Below are positions 18,951-27,673 of a DNA stretch of 64,000 nt, piece after piece (the stretch's first letter is position 1; each line of letters starts with the position of its first letter). The position numbers and the translations under genes were made by a program. Source of the stretch: Hyphomicrobium sp. CS1GBMeth3. GTDB taxonomy: Bacteria > Pseudomonadota > Alphaproteobacteria > Rhizobiales > Hyphomicrobiaceae. The stretch spans positions 62,001 through 126,000 of the forward strand of contig NZ_FPHO01000003.1 of assembly GCF_900117455.1 (NCBI RefSeq), written 5' to 3'. The notes beneath the pieces were generated by a model. That model was not told the origin of the DNA and made no database searches. It saw only the letters and a list, made by a program, of their open reading frames with translations.

Positions 18951-20846
18951 CTAGCCCTTCACGTCGACATCCACCGCGAAGGAGTGGAAGTTCACGATCC
19001 GCTCGTTCATGCTCTGCTCCATTGCCTTGGTGGAACCGACAAAGCGCATGAAGTAGATGGGCTCGGCTCGGCTCCGCATACGGAACGCTAGGCGGTATTT
19101 CCCTGACTTCGTGATCAGGTTGCCCGGCACCTTGTATTCAGCTTGCTTCTTGCCGAGCGGCGCCAACGACCGGTTCTCCATCCGCACAAGCGGTGGGTGG
19201 TTGAGAACAGTCGTCGGAACGCCCGGCGGACGCAGATGCGGCAGCGGATCGACGTCGAAGTTCACCGGCAGGTACATCTCGCGCTCGGTTCCCTTGACGT
19301 TGGTCGTCAGGAACTTGGTCTGGAAGTGCACCAACTGCTGGTCTGTCTTGATGCGCCCGGCAGCGACGTCCAGGCTGTGCAGATCGGCGATGTCGCCGTT
19401 GCTGTCGACGTAACCCGACTCCCAGACATTCTTGCCATCCGGATCGACCAGGGCGACGTTCACCCAGAGCTGAGGCTGCGCTCCGAGCGATCCAGACGGA
19501 AGGTTGTGTCCCGTGTTGGCGTTCTTGATCGTGTAGGAGAATGCCAGATCCGCGCCGACCTTCGGCGTGCCCACGATGTGGGGACCGTCGATGTGGCTGC
19601 TGTTCTCCATGACCTGCTTTCGCAACTCGTCCCGCTCGTCGAGCTTCTTGATATTCTCGTCTATGATCTGCCTAGCCTCTTCACGGTCGAGCGCGTCGGC
19701 CCAACGCTTGGGAAAGGCGACCTTGACCTTGCCGTCTGCGACCTTGTCCTCGAACTTGGTCGTGCCCCAGCCCGCGCGCCAATCGAACTCCAGCCAATCC
19801 TTGACGCTAAAGGCCTGCGCCTTCGTGTTGTGCGGGAATACGCCTGGGTGAGCGATCGAGTAGCCCGGGCCGACGAAACGGTGATTGGCGTGCTTGCGCC
19901 CCGGGTTGACCTCCTTACCGCCGACAATGGCGGAGGGCGCCGTCGCATAGCCGGATGGCTTCCCGGGGACCTTGCCCATATGGCAATCCTGGCACGAGAC
20001 GCCAGCCTTGCGCGCCGGACTGTCGCGATACTGATCCCAGACGATCTCGAGCTTGATACCAAGATTGACCGCTACCTGATGGCAGCTGACGCAGAACTCC
20101 GACTTGGTGATCTGGTCGTTGGTGACCATACCCTCGTGGATGTCGTTGCCGCGCCCATCGGTACTGGTTTTGACGGAGTAGGTCTCTTTGTTGGCGAGAA
20201 CGTCTTTGATGACGCTCTTTTCGCCGCTGCCGTAGACCGGCTCGTGGATCTTCCCCGGCTCGACCCTGCGTTCACCATTGACCTTGCCATACTGCTCTTT
20301 GACACGATGGCAGGTGATGCAGCTCACGCCCTCGCGTGAGATCTGACTGCGCGCCCAGAGTGGAGTTTCGCGCGACTCGCCGAGTTGCGTCCCGACCTGC
20401 TGATGGCATCGCACACAGAAAGTGCCGACTGTGCCTTGCGTCAGCTCCTGAAACTTCTGCTCGAACTTGTGGAACATCGGCGAGATCGACGCATAGGCAT
20501 GCTGCGACGACGACCACTCCTCGTAGATCTGCTTATGGCACTCACCGCATTGCGCAGCAGTGGGATAGAGGGAGAGCGTCTCATCGTCGACCGCGTGAAC
20601 CGGCGCATTGCTGCTGTTTGCGCCCTCGCCGCCTTGAACGTTCGGCTTGGCGTCCACGCCGTCGGCTTTATCGCCCGCTCGCTTATCCTTTTGATCATAC
20701 ACTCCTACTTTTGAGGGTTGCACCGTCGTGCTCCAGGCACCTCCGCTGGAGCCTGAGATCGCATTCTGACTGAGGAAGGCTGCGTTGATCAGAATCGAAC
20801 TCACGAAAACACACGAACGCAACAAAATACCGGACAATGGTTTCAT
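18951..20846 (-). CDS. Pentaheme c-type cytochrome, c554/HAO-like, with C-terminal beta domain
   Basis: 631 aa with a hydrophobic export signal (about residues 8-30) and five CXXCH haem sites with Cys at about residues 100 (CGECH), 144 (CVRCH), 176 (CITCH), 252 (CVSCH) and 285 (CQDCH). AAQCGECHKQIYEEW and the spacing resemble cytochrome c554/hydroxylamine-oxidoreductase-like multiheme proteins. The region after about residue 440 (NTGHNLPSGSLGAQPQLWV) is a haem-free beta-rich domain seen in related multiheme cytochromes. It is not NrfA: no CXXCK site is present. It heads the leftward operon with the barrel protein, CcmI-like protein and hemA. Periplasmic or outer-membrane-associated electron transfer is likely; the substrate is unknown. 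Confidence 0.88.
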   Translation of the reverse strand: MKPLSGILLRSCVFVSSILINAAFLSQNAISGSSGGAWSTTVQPSKVGVYDQKDKRAGDKADGVDAKPNVQGGEGANSSNAPVHAVDDETLSLYPTAAQCGECHKQIYEEWSSSQHAYASISPMFHKFEQKFQELTQGTVGTFCVRCHQQVGTQLGESRETPLWARSQISREGVSCITCHRVKEQYGKVNGERRVEPGKIHEPVYGSGEKSVIKDVLANKETYSVKTSTDGRGNDIHEGMVTNDQITKSEFCVSCHQVAVNLGIKLEIVWDQYRDSPARKAGVSCQDCHMGKVPGKPSGYATAPSAIVGGKEVNPGRKHANHRFVGPGYSIAHPGVFPHNTKAQAFSVKDWLEFDWRAGWGTTKFEDKVADGKVKVAFPKRWADALDREEARQIIDENIKKLDERDELRKQVMENSSHIDGPHIVGTPKVGADLAFSYTIKNANTGHNLPSGSLGAQPQLWVNVALVDPDGKNVWESGYVDSNGDIADLHSLDVAAGRIKTDQQLVHFQTKFLTTNVKGTEREMYLPVNFDVDPLPHLRPPGVPTTVLNHPPLVRMENRSLAPLGKKQAEYKVPGNLITKSGKYRLAFRMRSRAEPIYFMRFVGSTKAMEQSMNERIVNFHSFAVDVDVKG

Positions 20847-21493
20847 CGCCCCACGCTCACACGAAATTTAAAGATGACGTCCCGATTCACTTCGCTAACG
20901 CGAGAACGGCGCCCGACCGCCGCTCGGGAATTCTGATGGGATAATTAATTAACAAAAAATTGGCCGCGATAAGGCGGAAACACGAAAAAGAGGAATGAGA
21001 TGTTTTTTCAGCTCCAGGTGACAAATTTTAGAGAGCTCGCCATTGCCAACTCCCCGTGAGCCCCGGGCGGAAATTTTGAAAATGAGGATATTCTACCTAC
21101 ACGCTGAAAAATATAAGCTATCTATCTTCCGATCCGCCCTTCACCTGGGGATCAAAACGGCTCGTTACACCGCGCCATCGGGGGAGCATCAGCACACGTT
21201 TCGATCCCGCATACCTGCCCTCCGCAGACTGAGCGGAATAATTCGCAGGCTCGTTCCGTTGTCATAGGTTTTGACCGAGGGCGCACGCTAGGTTGAGCCC
21301 GCATTTCCCTCCCGAATTTTTCGCCTCGCATTTCTTGAAAAGTCGCACCGGATAACGCACTTAGCGACACTCGCGGTTTACGGCCATCAAACGGCCATTG
21401 TCAGAGCACGATAGTGAGTTAAATCGTTTTTGGATAATTCAGGCGTGTATTGAAATCCGTGGATAGGCATTTGTAGTCCACTGCGACAGGTCA
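20847..21493. promoter_or_regulatory. 647-bp divergent control region of the multiheme locus
   Basis: This region separates the two divergent cytochrome operons and is clearly more AT-rich than its surroundings, for example ATAATTAATTAACAAAAAAT near 20941. It has a direct repeat ACGGCCAT (near 21379 and 21390). An imperfect dyad lies near 21234-21247. Both operon promoters should lie here. I could not fix -35/-10 elements or match a known regulator site. A 74-codon frame inside it has no support as a gene. Confidence 0.5.
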
Positions 21494-22576
21494 ATGGCGA
21501 AACGTCACCGAATAACATTCAATGGCCAAGTCTTCCTGGCACGGCGCGGCGAGTTGCTTCTGGACGCCGCTCTGAACAACGGCATCGACTTCCCGCACGA
21601 TTGCCGCGCCGGGCACTGTGGCGCGTGCTGCGTGCGTTTGATATCCGGTGAAGTTCAGGGTGGTGAAGGATCCGAGCCAGGCGTCGTGCATGCGTGTCAG
21701 TGCCGGATCGTCGCAGACGCCGCGATCGAGCCGCGTCGGGCGGCGCACATTCGCTCCATTGATGGCGTCCTCGATTCATTGCGCTCGCTGTCAAACGAGG
21801 TGATGGAAGTCGGCATCAGAACGGACCGCGCCCTGCCCTACCATGCGGGGCAATATGTCCAGCTTCGCTTCAACGGCTATCCGAGCCGCCCTTTCAGCAT
21901 CACCCATCCGTTGTACGACGAGCCGAACAGAAGCTCGGTCTGGTTCCATATGCGACGCACGAAAGGCGGGCGAGTAACCTCATCGCTCGGCAAGCGGATC
22001 AGGCTGGGCCATCACGTGCAGCTGACGGGACCTTATGGCGCAGCCCACTTCCGTCCCAACGTGGACGGCCGGCTCGTTCTCGTGGCAACCAACACGGGCT
22101 TTGCGCCGATATGGTCGATAGCCGTAGCTGCGCTGCGCGAGAATCCAGACCGCAACATCATGATCATAGCCGGCGGCCGCACCCTCGAGTCGCTCTACAT
22201 GGGACCAGCTCTCGTGCGGCTCGCGAGCTTTCCCAATGTTCTCGTCGTGCCTGTCTGCAGCACACCGCAGACCAGGTTCACAGCCGTGCACCCGGGCCGG
22301 CCGACCGACTATCTGCCTCGTTTACATGAAACCGATGTGCTCTACGCCTGTGGCGCGCCGGGAATGGTCGAGTCCGTCAAATCGATCGCGGCACGCAACG
22401 GCGTAGTCTGCTACGCGGATCCATTCATTGCGACCATCAGCGACAAGGGAAAGCGAAGCGTCCTGAACCGGGCGATGCAGTGGCTCGCGCCCGATCCCCG
22501 TCGCGGGCGGCAGGAGCCGTCGTTGGAAACGCAAGGGTTGGCTGAAGCAAGGGTGAGTAACCATTCCCGTCGTTAG
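21494..22576 (+). CDS. Ferredoxin/FAD/NAD(P)H reductase (2Fe-2S plus FNR domains)
   Basis: 360 aa. The N-terminal plant-type [2Fe-2S] domain has Cys at about 37, 42 and 45 (DCRAGHCGACC) and a fourth in HACQC near residue 68. A ferredoxin-reductase domain follows: SRPFSITHP is the flavin-binding RxxS region and VATNTGFAPIWS the NAD(P)-binding glycine-type loop. Such proteins pass electrons from NAD(P)H through FAD to the iron-sulfur cluster, usually in oxygenase systems. No oxygenase is nearby; the next genes encode multiheme c and b cytochromes. No signal peptide is seen, so it is cytosolic. The stop lies one base before the next start, indicating an operon. Confidence 0.9.
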   Translation: MAKRHRITFNGQVFLARRGELLLDAALNNGIDFPHDCRAGHCGACCVRLISGEVQGGEGSEPGVVHACQCRIVADAAIEPRRAAHIRSIDGVLDSLRSLSNEVMEVGIRTDRALPYHAGQYVQLRFNGYPSRPFSITHPLYDEPNRSSVWFHMRRTKGGRVTSSLGKRIRLGHHVQLTGPYGAAHFRPNVDGRLVLVATNTGFAPIWSIAVAALRENPDRNIMIIAGGRTLESLYMGPALVRLASFPNVLVVPVCSTPQTRFTAVHPGRPTDYLPRLHETDVLYACGAPGMVESVKSIAARNGVVCYADPFIATISDKGKRSVLNRAMQWLAPDPRRGRQEPSLETQGLAEARVSNHSRR

Positions 22577-22577
22577 A

Positions 22578-23609
22578 GTGCAGCGTTCTCGGCTTATCGG
22601 GTTCGGGCGGCAGCAGTCCCTCTGCGTGTTCGGCTTGCTGCTTATCCTCGGCGGCGGCGCGGACAACGCCACCGCGTCGGATACCGCCAAGATCATGGGG
22701 CCGAATGCCTGCGCCGAATGCCACAAGCAGGAGACCGAGGCCTGGAAGAGCACCCATCATTTCAAGACGTACCGTGCGATGCCGCGCGACGCCAAAGCGA
22801 ACGAAATCGCCAAAAAGATGGGCGTGCGGCGCATCAAGTCGGAAAGTTTATGCGTGAATTGCCATTTCACGCTGCAGAACAAGAACAACAAGGAGCAGTT
22901 CGTCGCCGGCGTCTCCTGCGAATCCTGCCACGGCGCCGGACAGGATTGGATCAAGGTTCACAGCGAGTTCAGCGGCAAGACCATACTCTTCGAGACCAAG
23001 GCCGAGGCGCAGGCGCGTTGGAAGCTTGCCGACGCCAAGGGGATGATCAGGCCGCGCGCCTTCTACCAGCTGGCGAAGAACTGCTACGGCTGCCACGTCG
23101 TACCGCAAGAGGATCTCGTGAACAAAGGCGGCCATCGCGCGGGCAGCGATTTCGAGCTCGTCTCGTGGTCGCAGGGTGAGGTGCTGCATAACACTTGGCA
23201 CTCCAAGGGCAGAGCCAATGTGCCCGCCAGCGCGGCACGCAGGCGGATGCTCTATCTCGTCGGTCTGGGCGTCGACCTCGAGACCGCCATACGCGGCATC
23301 GGCCGTGCGAAGACCAGATGGCTTTATGCCTTTGAGATGGCCAAACGCGCCGACCGTGCACGCAAGCAACTTGCCGCCGTGGCGAAAGCGGCGCCGGACG
23401 TGCCGGAGATCGCAGAGATAGTCAAATACGCCCACGCGGCCGGGCTGAAGCTGAACAATGAGCGCGCGCTTACAGCCGCGGCCGACGGCATCTCCAAACA
23501 GCTCATTGCCATCACCGAGAAGTATGACGGCAGCACCTTGGCGAGGCTCGACCCGCTAATTCCGGGACCGGAAAAATACAAGGGCGTGGCGAGGAAACCG
23601 GACAACTGA
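22578..23609 (+). CDS. Tetraheme cytochrome c554-like protein
   Basis: 343 aa starting with GTG. A signal peptide covers about residues 1-34. Four CXXCH sites lie at Cys 45 (CAECH), 92 (CVNCH), 114 (CESCH) and 169 (CYGCH). PNACAECHKQETEAWKSTHH and SCESCHGAGQDWIKVH are typical of the cytochrome c554 family. The C-terminal third is haem-free and helical (many Ala/Lys). It is a periplasmic electron carrier in the operon with the FNR-like reductase (1 bp upstream) and the b-type membrane cytochrome (73 bp downstream). In nitrifiers c554 takes electrons from hydroxylamine oxidoreductase, but no such enzyme is encoded here. Confidence 0.9.
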   Translation: MQRSRLIGFGRQQSLCVFGLLLILGGGADNATASDTAKIMGPNACAECHKQETEAWKSTHHFKTYRAMPRDAKANEIAKKMGVRRIKSESLCVNCHFTLQNKNNKEQFVAGVSCESCHGAGQDWIKVHSEFSGKTILFETKAEAQARWKLADAKGMIRPRAFYQLAKNCYGCHVVPQEDLVNKGGHRAGSDFELVSWSQGEVLHNTWHSKGRANVPASAARRRMLYLVGLGVDLETAIRGIGRAKTRWLYAFEMAKRADRARKQLAAVAKAAPDVPEIAEIVKYAHAAGLKLNNERALTAAADGISKQLIAITEKYDGSTLARLDPLIPGPEKYKGVARKPDN

Positions 23610-23682
23610 GCGGGCAAGCGACGACGACAGTCTAAATCGGCTATCGGGGAAGCCATCGCGATGGGTATTTCGGGAGATTTCC

Positions 23683-24597
23683 GTGAAGTCGGTCGGGCAG
23701 CGCGCTTCGAACGGTTTGATCAGTGGACGCGATCCGTCCTCTGCAGGATATCTCATCCGCCACACGGTTCACGCCCTGTCGATCGCAATCATGTCCGGCG
23801 GTCTGTTCTGGCTCGTCTGGATCTACGGTAACGGGCTGCGCGATGCACGCTATCTCGATGGCTGGATCCTCGCGGGCGGCATGGGCTTGCAGCTCTACTT
23901 CCACATCGCCATCAAGTCAGCCAGGATGTCGCCGAAATCAGCCACGCGCTGGCGGAAAACACATATTTTTCTCGGATATGTGCTGATCGCCGCCTTCGTC
24001 TCCCATTCGGATTTCTCGCTCCCCGATACCGGCTTCGAGTGGGCGTTGTGGGCGAGCTTTGTCCTGGTGACGCTGAGCGGCATCTTCGGCGCCTATCTCT
24101 CCTGGTCGCTGAAGGCCAAGCGGCGGATCGACGAAGGCCTCAACCACGATCGCATCCCCGCCCTTCGCGCCGAGCTGGCACGGGATATCCACGCCGCAGT
24201 CGTCGAGATCGATCCAGCCGTCGATCAGATCGCTTTACCGGGACTGCCGGCGCTGCCCCATGACGCCTGGATCATGGACCTCTATATCGCTGACCTGCGC
24301 GATTATTTTCAGAGGCCCCGCAATTTCGCCGCCCATCTCATCGGATCGCAACGCCCCCTCAAGCGGCTGACAGACGAGATCGATCATCTGTCACGCTATG
24401 TCGACCAGCAGGGCCAGGAGAAGCTAATCACCATCAGGAACCTGGTGATCGAGAAAGACCGGCTCGATTTCGCGCACGTCTATCTAGGGCTCAACAAGGC
24501 CTGGCTGTTCGTGCACGTGCCTGTCACCTACGCGCTGGTCGCGATGACGGTTCTGCACGTCCTCGTCGTCTATGCCTTTTCATCGGGGGCCTGGTGA
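23683..24597 (+). CDS. Integral membrane b-type cytochrome-like protein
   Basis: 304 aa starting with GTG after GGGAG. Five hydrophobic segments appear at about 31-51, 59-78, 93-111, 123-144 and 270-298, with a long hydrophilic segment between the fourth and fifth. Histidines in or near helices (HTVHALSI, LQLYFHIAI, KTHIFLG, FVSHSDF, LFVHVPVTY, MTVLHVLVV) are placed as in di-haem cytochrome b561/ferric-reductase-like proteins. I cannot name the exact family. Its place between the c554-like gene and the decaheme gene suggests a quinone- or ferredoxin-linked step across the inner membrane. Its stop overlaps the next start. Confidence 0.75.
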   Translation: MKSVGQRASNGLISGRDPSSAGYLIRHTVHALSIAIMSGGLFWLVWIYGNGLRDARYLDGWILAGGMGLQLYFHIAIKSARMSPKSATRWRKTHIFLGYVLIAAFVSHSDFSLPDTGFEWALWASFVLVTLSGIFGAYLSWSLKAKRRIDEGLNHDRIPALRAELARDIHAAVVEIDPAVDQIALPGLPALPHDAWIMDLYIADLRDYFQRPRNFAAHLIGSQRPLKRLTDEIDHLSRYVDQQGQEKLITIRNLVIEKDRLDFAHVYLGLNKAWLFVHVPVTYALVAMTVLHVLVVYAFSSGAW

Positions 24598-26936
24598 TGA
24601 GACCGCTAGGATTACGGCGCGACCGTATCGCAGCGATGCTAGCGTTTAGCACCGTTGTCTGCCTGGGCGCGGCTTTGTTTCTCTCTAAAGGCACGGAGTT
24701 TCTGATGCCCGGGCCGCTCGCGAGCGCGCACGGAGCGATCGAGAATTGTAGTGCCTGCCACACTAAGAGCGGCAGCGGCAAATTGAGCTGGATTCACGGT
24801 CTCGCCCCCGGCGATCCGCTCGCCGACAGCAAAGCCTGTCTCACGTGCCACAAAATGCCAGACACGGCCTTTAATGCGCACGGCACGTCGGCAGCGGCTC
24901 TGACCCAGAGCACGAACCGGCTAACAAAGATTTCCCGGGAGATACCCCAGCCGCAATCGGCCCGTGCGCAGAGCGTGGCCTTTCCGACGCACGACATGGT
25001 CTCAGGCGGGCTCGCGTGTGCGACCTGCCATCAGGAGCATCAGGGCGCAAATTTCAAACTCAACGAGATCACCAACGAGCAATGCCGCTCTTGCCACGTC
25101 ATGAAGTTCGACAGCTTCGACGGCAACCACCCAAAGTTCGATAATTACCCGTTCAAGCAGCGCACGCGGATCGTCTATGACCACGCCGGTCACTTCGGCA
25201 AGCACTACCCGGAGGTGGCGAAGAAGGATCCGGCGAAGCGCATCCCAGAAACCTGCTCGACATGCCACACCAGCAGCCTCGACAAACGGATCATGGCTGT
25301 CACCTCGTTCGACAAGACGTGCGCCACCTGCCACCTCGGCCAGATCGTGGGCAAGGAGCGGGCCACCGGCCCGAAAGGAATTGCGTTCCTGTCCCTGCCC
25401 GGGCTCGACCTCGAAACGCTGAAGAAGAAGAATGCCGCGATCGGCGAATGGCCAGAGGAGTCCGAGGCCGAGCTTACGCCCTTCATGAAGGTGATGATCG
25501 GCCGCAACACTCAAGGGCGCGCTCTGATCAAGGCCGTCGACAAGCTGAACCTGCAGGATCTGGCCAAAGCAAGCGACGATCAGATCACCGCGGTGACAAA
25601 TCTAGCATGGGAGATCAAGCGGCTCTTTCATGCACTGATCTCCGGGAAAGCATCGGACGTTCTGGGCGACCTCAATATTGTCAGCGGCGCGAAGCTGAGC
25701 ACGAGCCTCGTTGCCGACCTCACGGCCAACATTCCGCGCGACGTGATCATCAGCGCGCATCAACAGTGGCTACCCAATCTCGCAAAGGAAATCACCAATG
25801 GCCCGATCACAACGGACAAGAAGCCCGTCGCCGATGAACAGGACCAAGGCGGTTCGCCCCCTGCACGCGTGGAGGCGACCGTGGCCGGACCGGACTCGGC
25901 CGAGGAGCCGCCCGATGCGGATGCGCCCGAGGAATCCCAGACGCAGGACCAGCAAGCTTCAGCGAGCGACGACGCAACAAGCGTTGTCAAACGCGATCCG
26001 CTCCCTTGCCTCGTGCACCTGTTCGGCCAGTGTCTGATGTATAAGGAAGCGGCGCAACCAGCCCCGCCCGCAGCCGCGCCGTCCGCCAGCGCGCTGCCCG
26101 AACCGATGAGAGCAGGCCTCAAGGGCACCGAGGCGCTGGAAGTGGCAGAAGCATCGTCTGAAAAGCCACCGGCCAAGGCAGGAGAACAGTCCGACGATCT
26201 GCTCTTTCCCACGCAGGAAGAGCTTCGCGCGATGAAAGATCGCAACCAGGGCGGCCCCAAAACAGCCGATCCATCTTCTGGCGCCGCCTCGACACCGGCC
26301 GACGCTCCGGCGGCGTCGAGCGCTCCAGCCGAAAAGGTTCAACCGGCGGCCGCGCCCGTGATCACTATCGGCAGCGACGTGGACCCTGAAAGCTGGGCCG
26401 AGTACGGCGGCTGGTACCGGCAAGATTATGCGATCTACTACCGTCCGACGGGACATAAGGACAAATTCATCTACAGCTGGCTCTTTCTGACTGGTCCCCA
26501 GGCACCAAAAGGCGCCACCAGTCCGGTAGCAGCGGTCTTTGACTATCTCACGAGCAAGGACGCCCAGGGCTCATGCACCAAATGCCACAGCGTTGATGAC
26601 ATCCAAGGCAAGGGCCGCGTCGTCAATTTTTCCCCGCTCTCGATCGAGAGCAAGAAAGGACGCTTCACGCGTTTCATTCATGAGCCGCATTTCGGCATCA
26701 TGGATGATCGCGGATGTCTGACCTGCCATAAGCTCGAAAAGGGCCGGCCCTATCTGAAGTGTTATGAGCAGGGCGACCCGCAGCGTTCTGCGTCGAATTT
26801 CGGCGCAGTGGGAAAGGATCTCTGCCAGACCTGCCACAGCGTCAACAAGGCGCGTCAGGACTGTCTCCTATGCCACAACTACCATGTGGACGGCGTGGTC
26901 ACGCCGATCATGAAAACGAAACTCCCAACACAATAG
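24594..26936 (+). CDS. Membrane-anchored decaheme c-type cytochrome
   Basis: 780 aa. One N-terminal hydrophobic segment (about 13-31) is an anchor or uncleaved signal. Ten CXXCH sites form two clusters: Cys 52, 82, 142, 164, 221 and 243, then 661, 708, 744 and 757. Between them lie a helical region (about 275-400) and a long Pro/Ala/Glu/Asp-rich linker (about 405-600) that is probably disordered. The C-terminal domain begins near ESWAEYGGWYRQDYAIYY. Cytochrome-c3-like spacing is visible in both clusters. It starts at GTG 24594 or ATG 24597 (TGATG overlap). The two haem modules joined by a flexible linker could bridge the periplasm; that is inference. Confidence 0.9.
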   Translation: MMRPLGLRRDRIAAMLAFSTVVCLGAALFLSKGTEFLMPGPLASAHGAIENCSACHTKSGSGKLSWIHGLAPGDPLADSKACLTCHKMPDTAFNAHGTSAAALTQSTNRLTKISREIPQPQSARAQSVAFPTHDMVSGGLACATCHQEHQGANFKLNEITNEQCRSCHVMKFDSFDGNHPKFDNYPFKQRTRIVYDHAGHFGKHYPEVAKKDPAKRIPETCSTCHTSSLDKRIMAVTSFDKTCATCHLGQIVGKERATGPKGIAFLSLPGLDLETLKKKNAAIGEWPEESEAELTPFMKVMIGRNTQGRALIKAVDKLNLQDLAKASDDQITAVTNLAWEIKRLFHALISGKASDVLGDLNIVSGAKLSTSLVADLTANIPRDVIISAHQQWLPNLAKEITNGPITTDKKPVADEQDQGGSPPARVEATVAGPDSAEEPPDADAPEESQTQDQQASASDDATSVVKRDPLPCLVHLFGQCLMYKEAAQPAPPAAAPSASALPEPMRAGLKGTEALEVAEASSEKPPAKAGEQSDDLLFPTQEELRAMKDRNQGGPKTADPSSGAASTPADAPAASSAPAEKVQPAAAPVITIGSDVDPESWAEYGGWYRQDYAIYYRPTGHKDKFIYSWLFLTGPQAPKGATSPVAAVFDYLTSKDAQGSCTKCHSVDDIQGKGRVVNFSPLSIESKKGRFTRFIHEPHFGIMDDRGCLTCHKLEKGRPYLKCYEQGDPQRSASNFGAVGKDLCQTCHSVNKARQDCLLCHNYHVDGVVTPIMKTKLPTQ

Positions 26937-27235
26937 CCTTTGATGGAAGTCGAGATCCGACGGATCATGCCTCATTCGCTTATCGCTTGGGATACGCCGT
27001 GAACACGGAGTCCTTCGCCTCGACCAGCGTATGACACGCGTGCGGCGGCGGCGCATCCGAATGGATTGAACGGCTTGCGCTGCTCGTTCCTTCATCGTCG
27101 TGCATTCCAGCCACACTCGGTAGAACGAAGCGACAAAGAAAGAATGAGCGCTTCGCGGCGCGCAGTCCTCGGTTTACGAACAAATCCGCGCATTGGCCGT
27201 CATGCGCAGCGACCTGCGCGACATTGGATTTCGAC

Positions 27236-27640
27236 ATGAGAGGCAGCAACCCGATAGTCACGGTCGCCGTGATCGCTGCGATGCAAAGCGGATGCGCGTC
27301 CACGGGTTCGCCTTTGGGAGGATCCGCCTCCGTGGCGGCCCCGCCGAACCACCGCCAGCTCATCGCGGCCAAGCTCCGGCAGTGGGAGGACGTTTCGACT
27401 ATTCACTCGGCTCGAATTACTGCGCCGCACCAGAGGTTCGTTGGGCTGCAGAACGGCGGCACGAGACCGACCGTATGCGTAGAGCTCGGGATGCCCAATC
27501 CGATCGGAGTGCTTGGTAGAACTTTTTACGTTTTCTTTTTCGATAACGGTCAGGTCGATGGAACCAAGGTGATAGGAGCATTCGCTACCTGTTTCGATCA
27601 GCCCCTGGCGAGATTCGCGGAACTCGTCCCCACAAGCTGA
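27236..27640 (+). CDS. Small putative lipoprotein
   Basis: 134 aa starting MRGSNPIVTVAVIAAMQSGC. A short hydrophobic leader ends in the lipobox-like MQSGC, so the mature protein probably begins with lipidated Cys. The mature part has WEDVSTIHSARITAPHQRFVG and LGRTFYVFFFDNGQVDGTKV, a pattern resembling small exported proteins of unknown function in Hyphomicrobiales. Two more cysteines (VCVEL and TCFDQ) could pair. It lies 300 bp downstream of the decaheme gene, which does not make it part of that operon. The function is unknown; an alternative TTG start lies four codons upstream. Confidence 0.65.
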   Translation: MRGSNPIVTVAVIAAMQSGCASTGSPLGGSASVAAPPNHRQLIAAKLRQWEDVSTIHSARITAPHQRFVGLQNGGTRPTVCVELGMPNPIGVLGRTFYVFFFDNGQVDGTKVIGAFATCFDQPLARFAELVPTS

Positions 27641-27673
27641 CCACACACCCGGGGATCCCGACGCGCTTTCCCC

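Noticed and set aside
17808..20339. Two long plus-strand frames over the barrel and pentaheme genes
   Set aside because: Haem motifs and the barrel pattern are on the minus strand; the plus frames have no recognisable features.
18951..20846. Pentaheme protein as NrfA nitrite reductase
   Set aside because: NrfA needs one CXXCK (or variant) active-site haem and is about 450-500 aa; here all five sites are CXXCH and a 190-residue beta domain follows.
21043..21267. 74-codon frame in the divergent cytochrome control region
   Set aside because: It has no ribosome site, no conserved pattern, and lies in AT-rich regulatory DNA.
18951..26936. Locus as an ammonia/hydroxylamine oxidation cluster because of the c554-like protein
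   Set aside because: No octaheme hydroxylamine oxidoreductase, ammonia monooxygenase or cytochrome cM552 partner is present.
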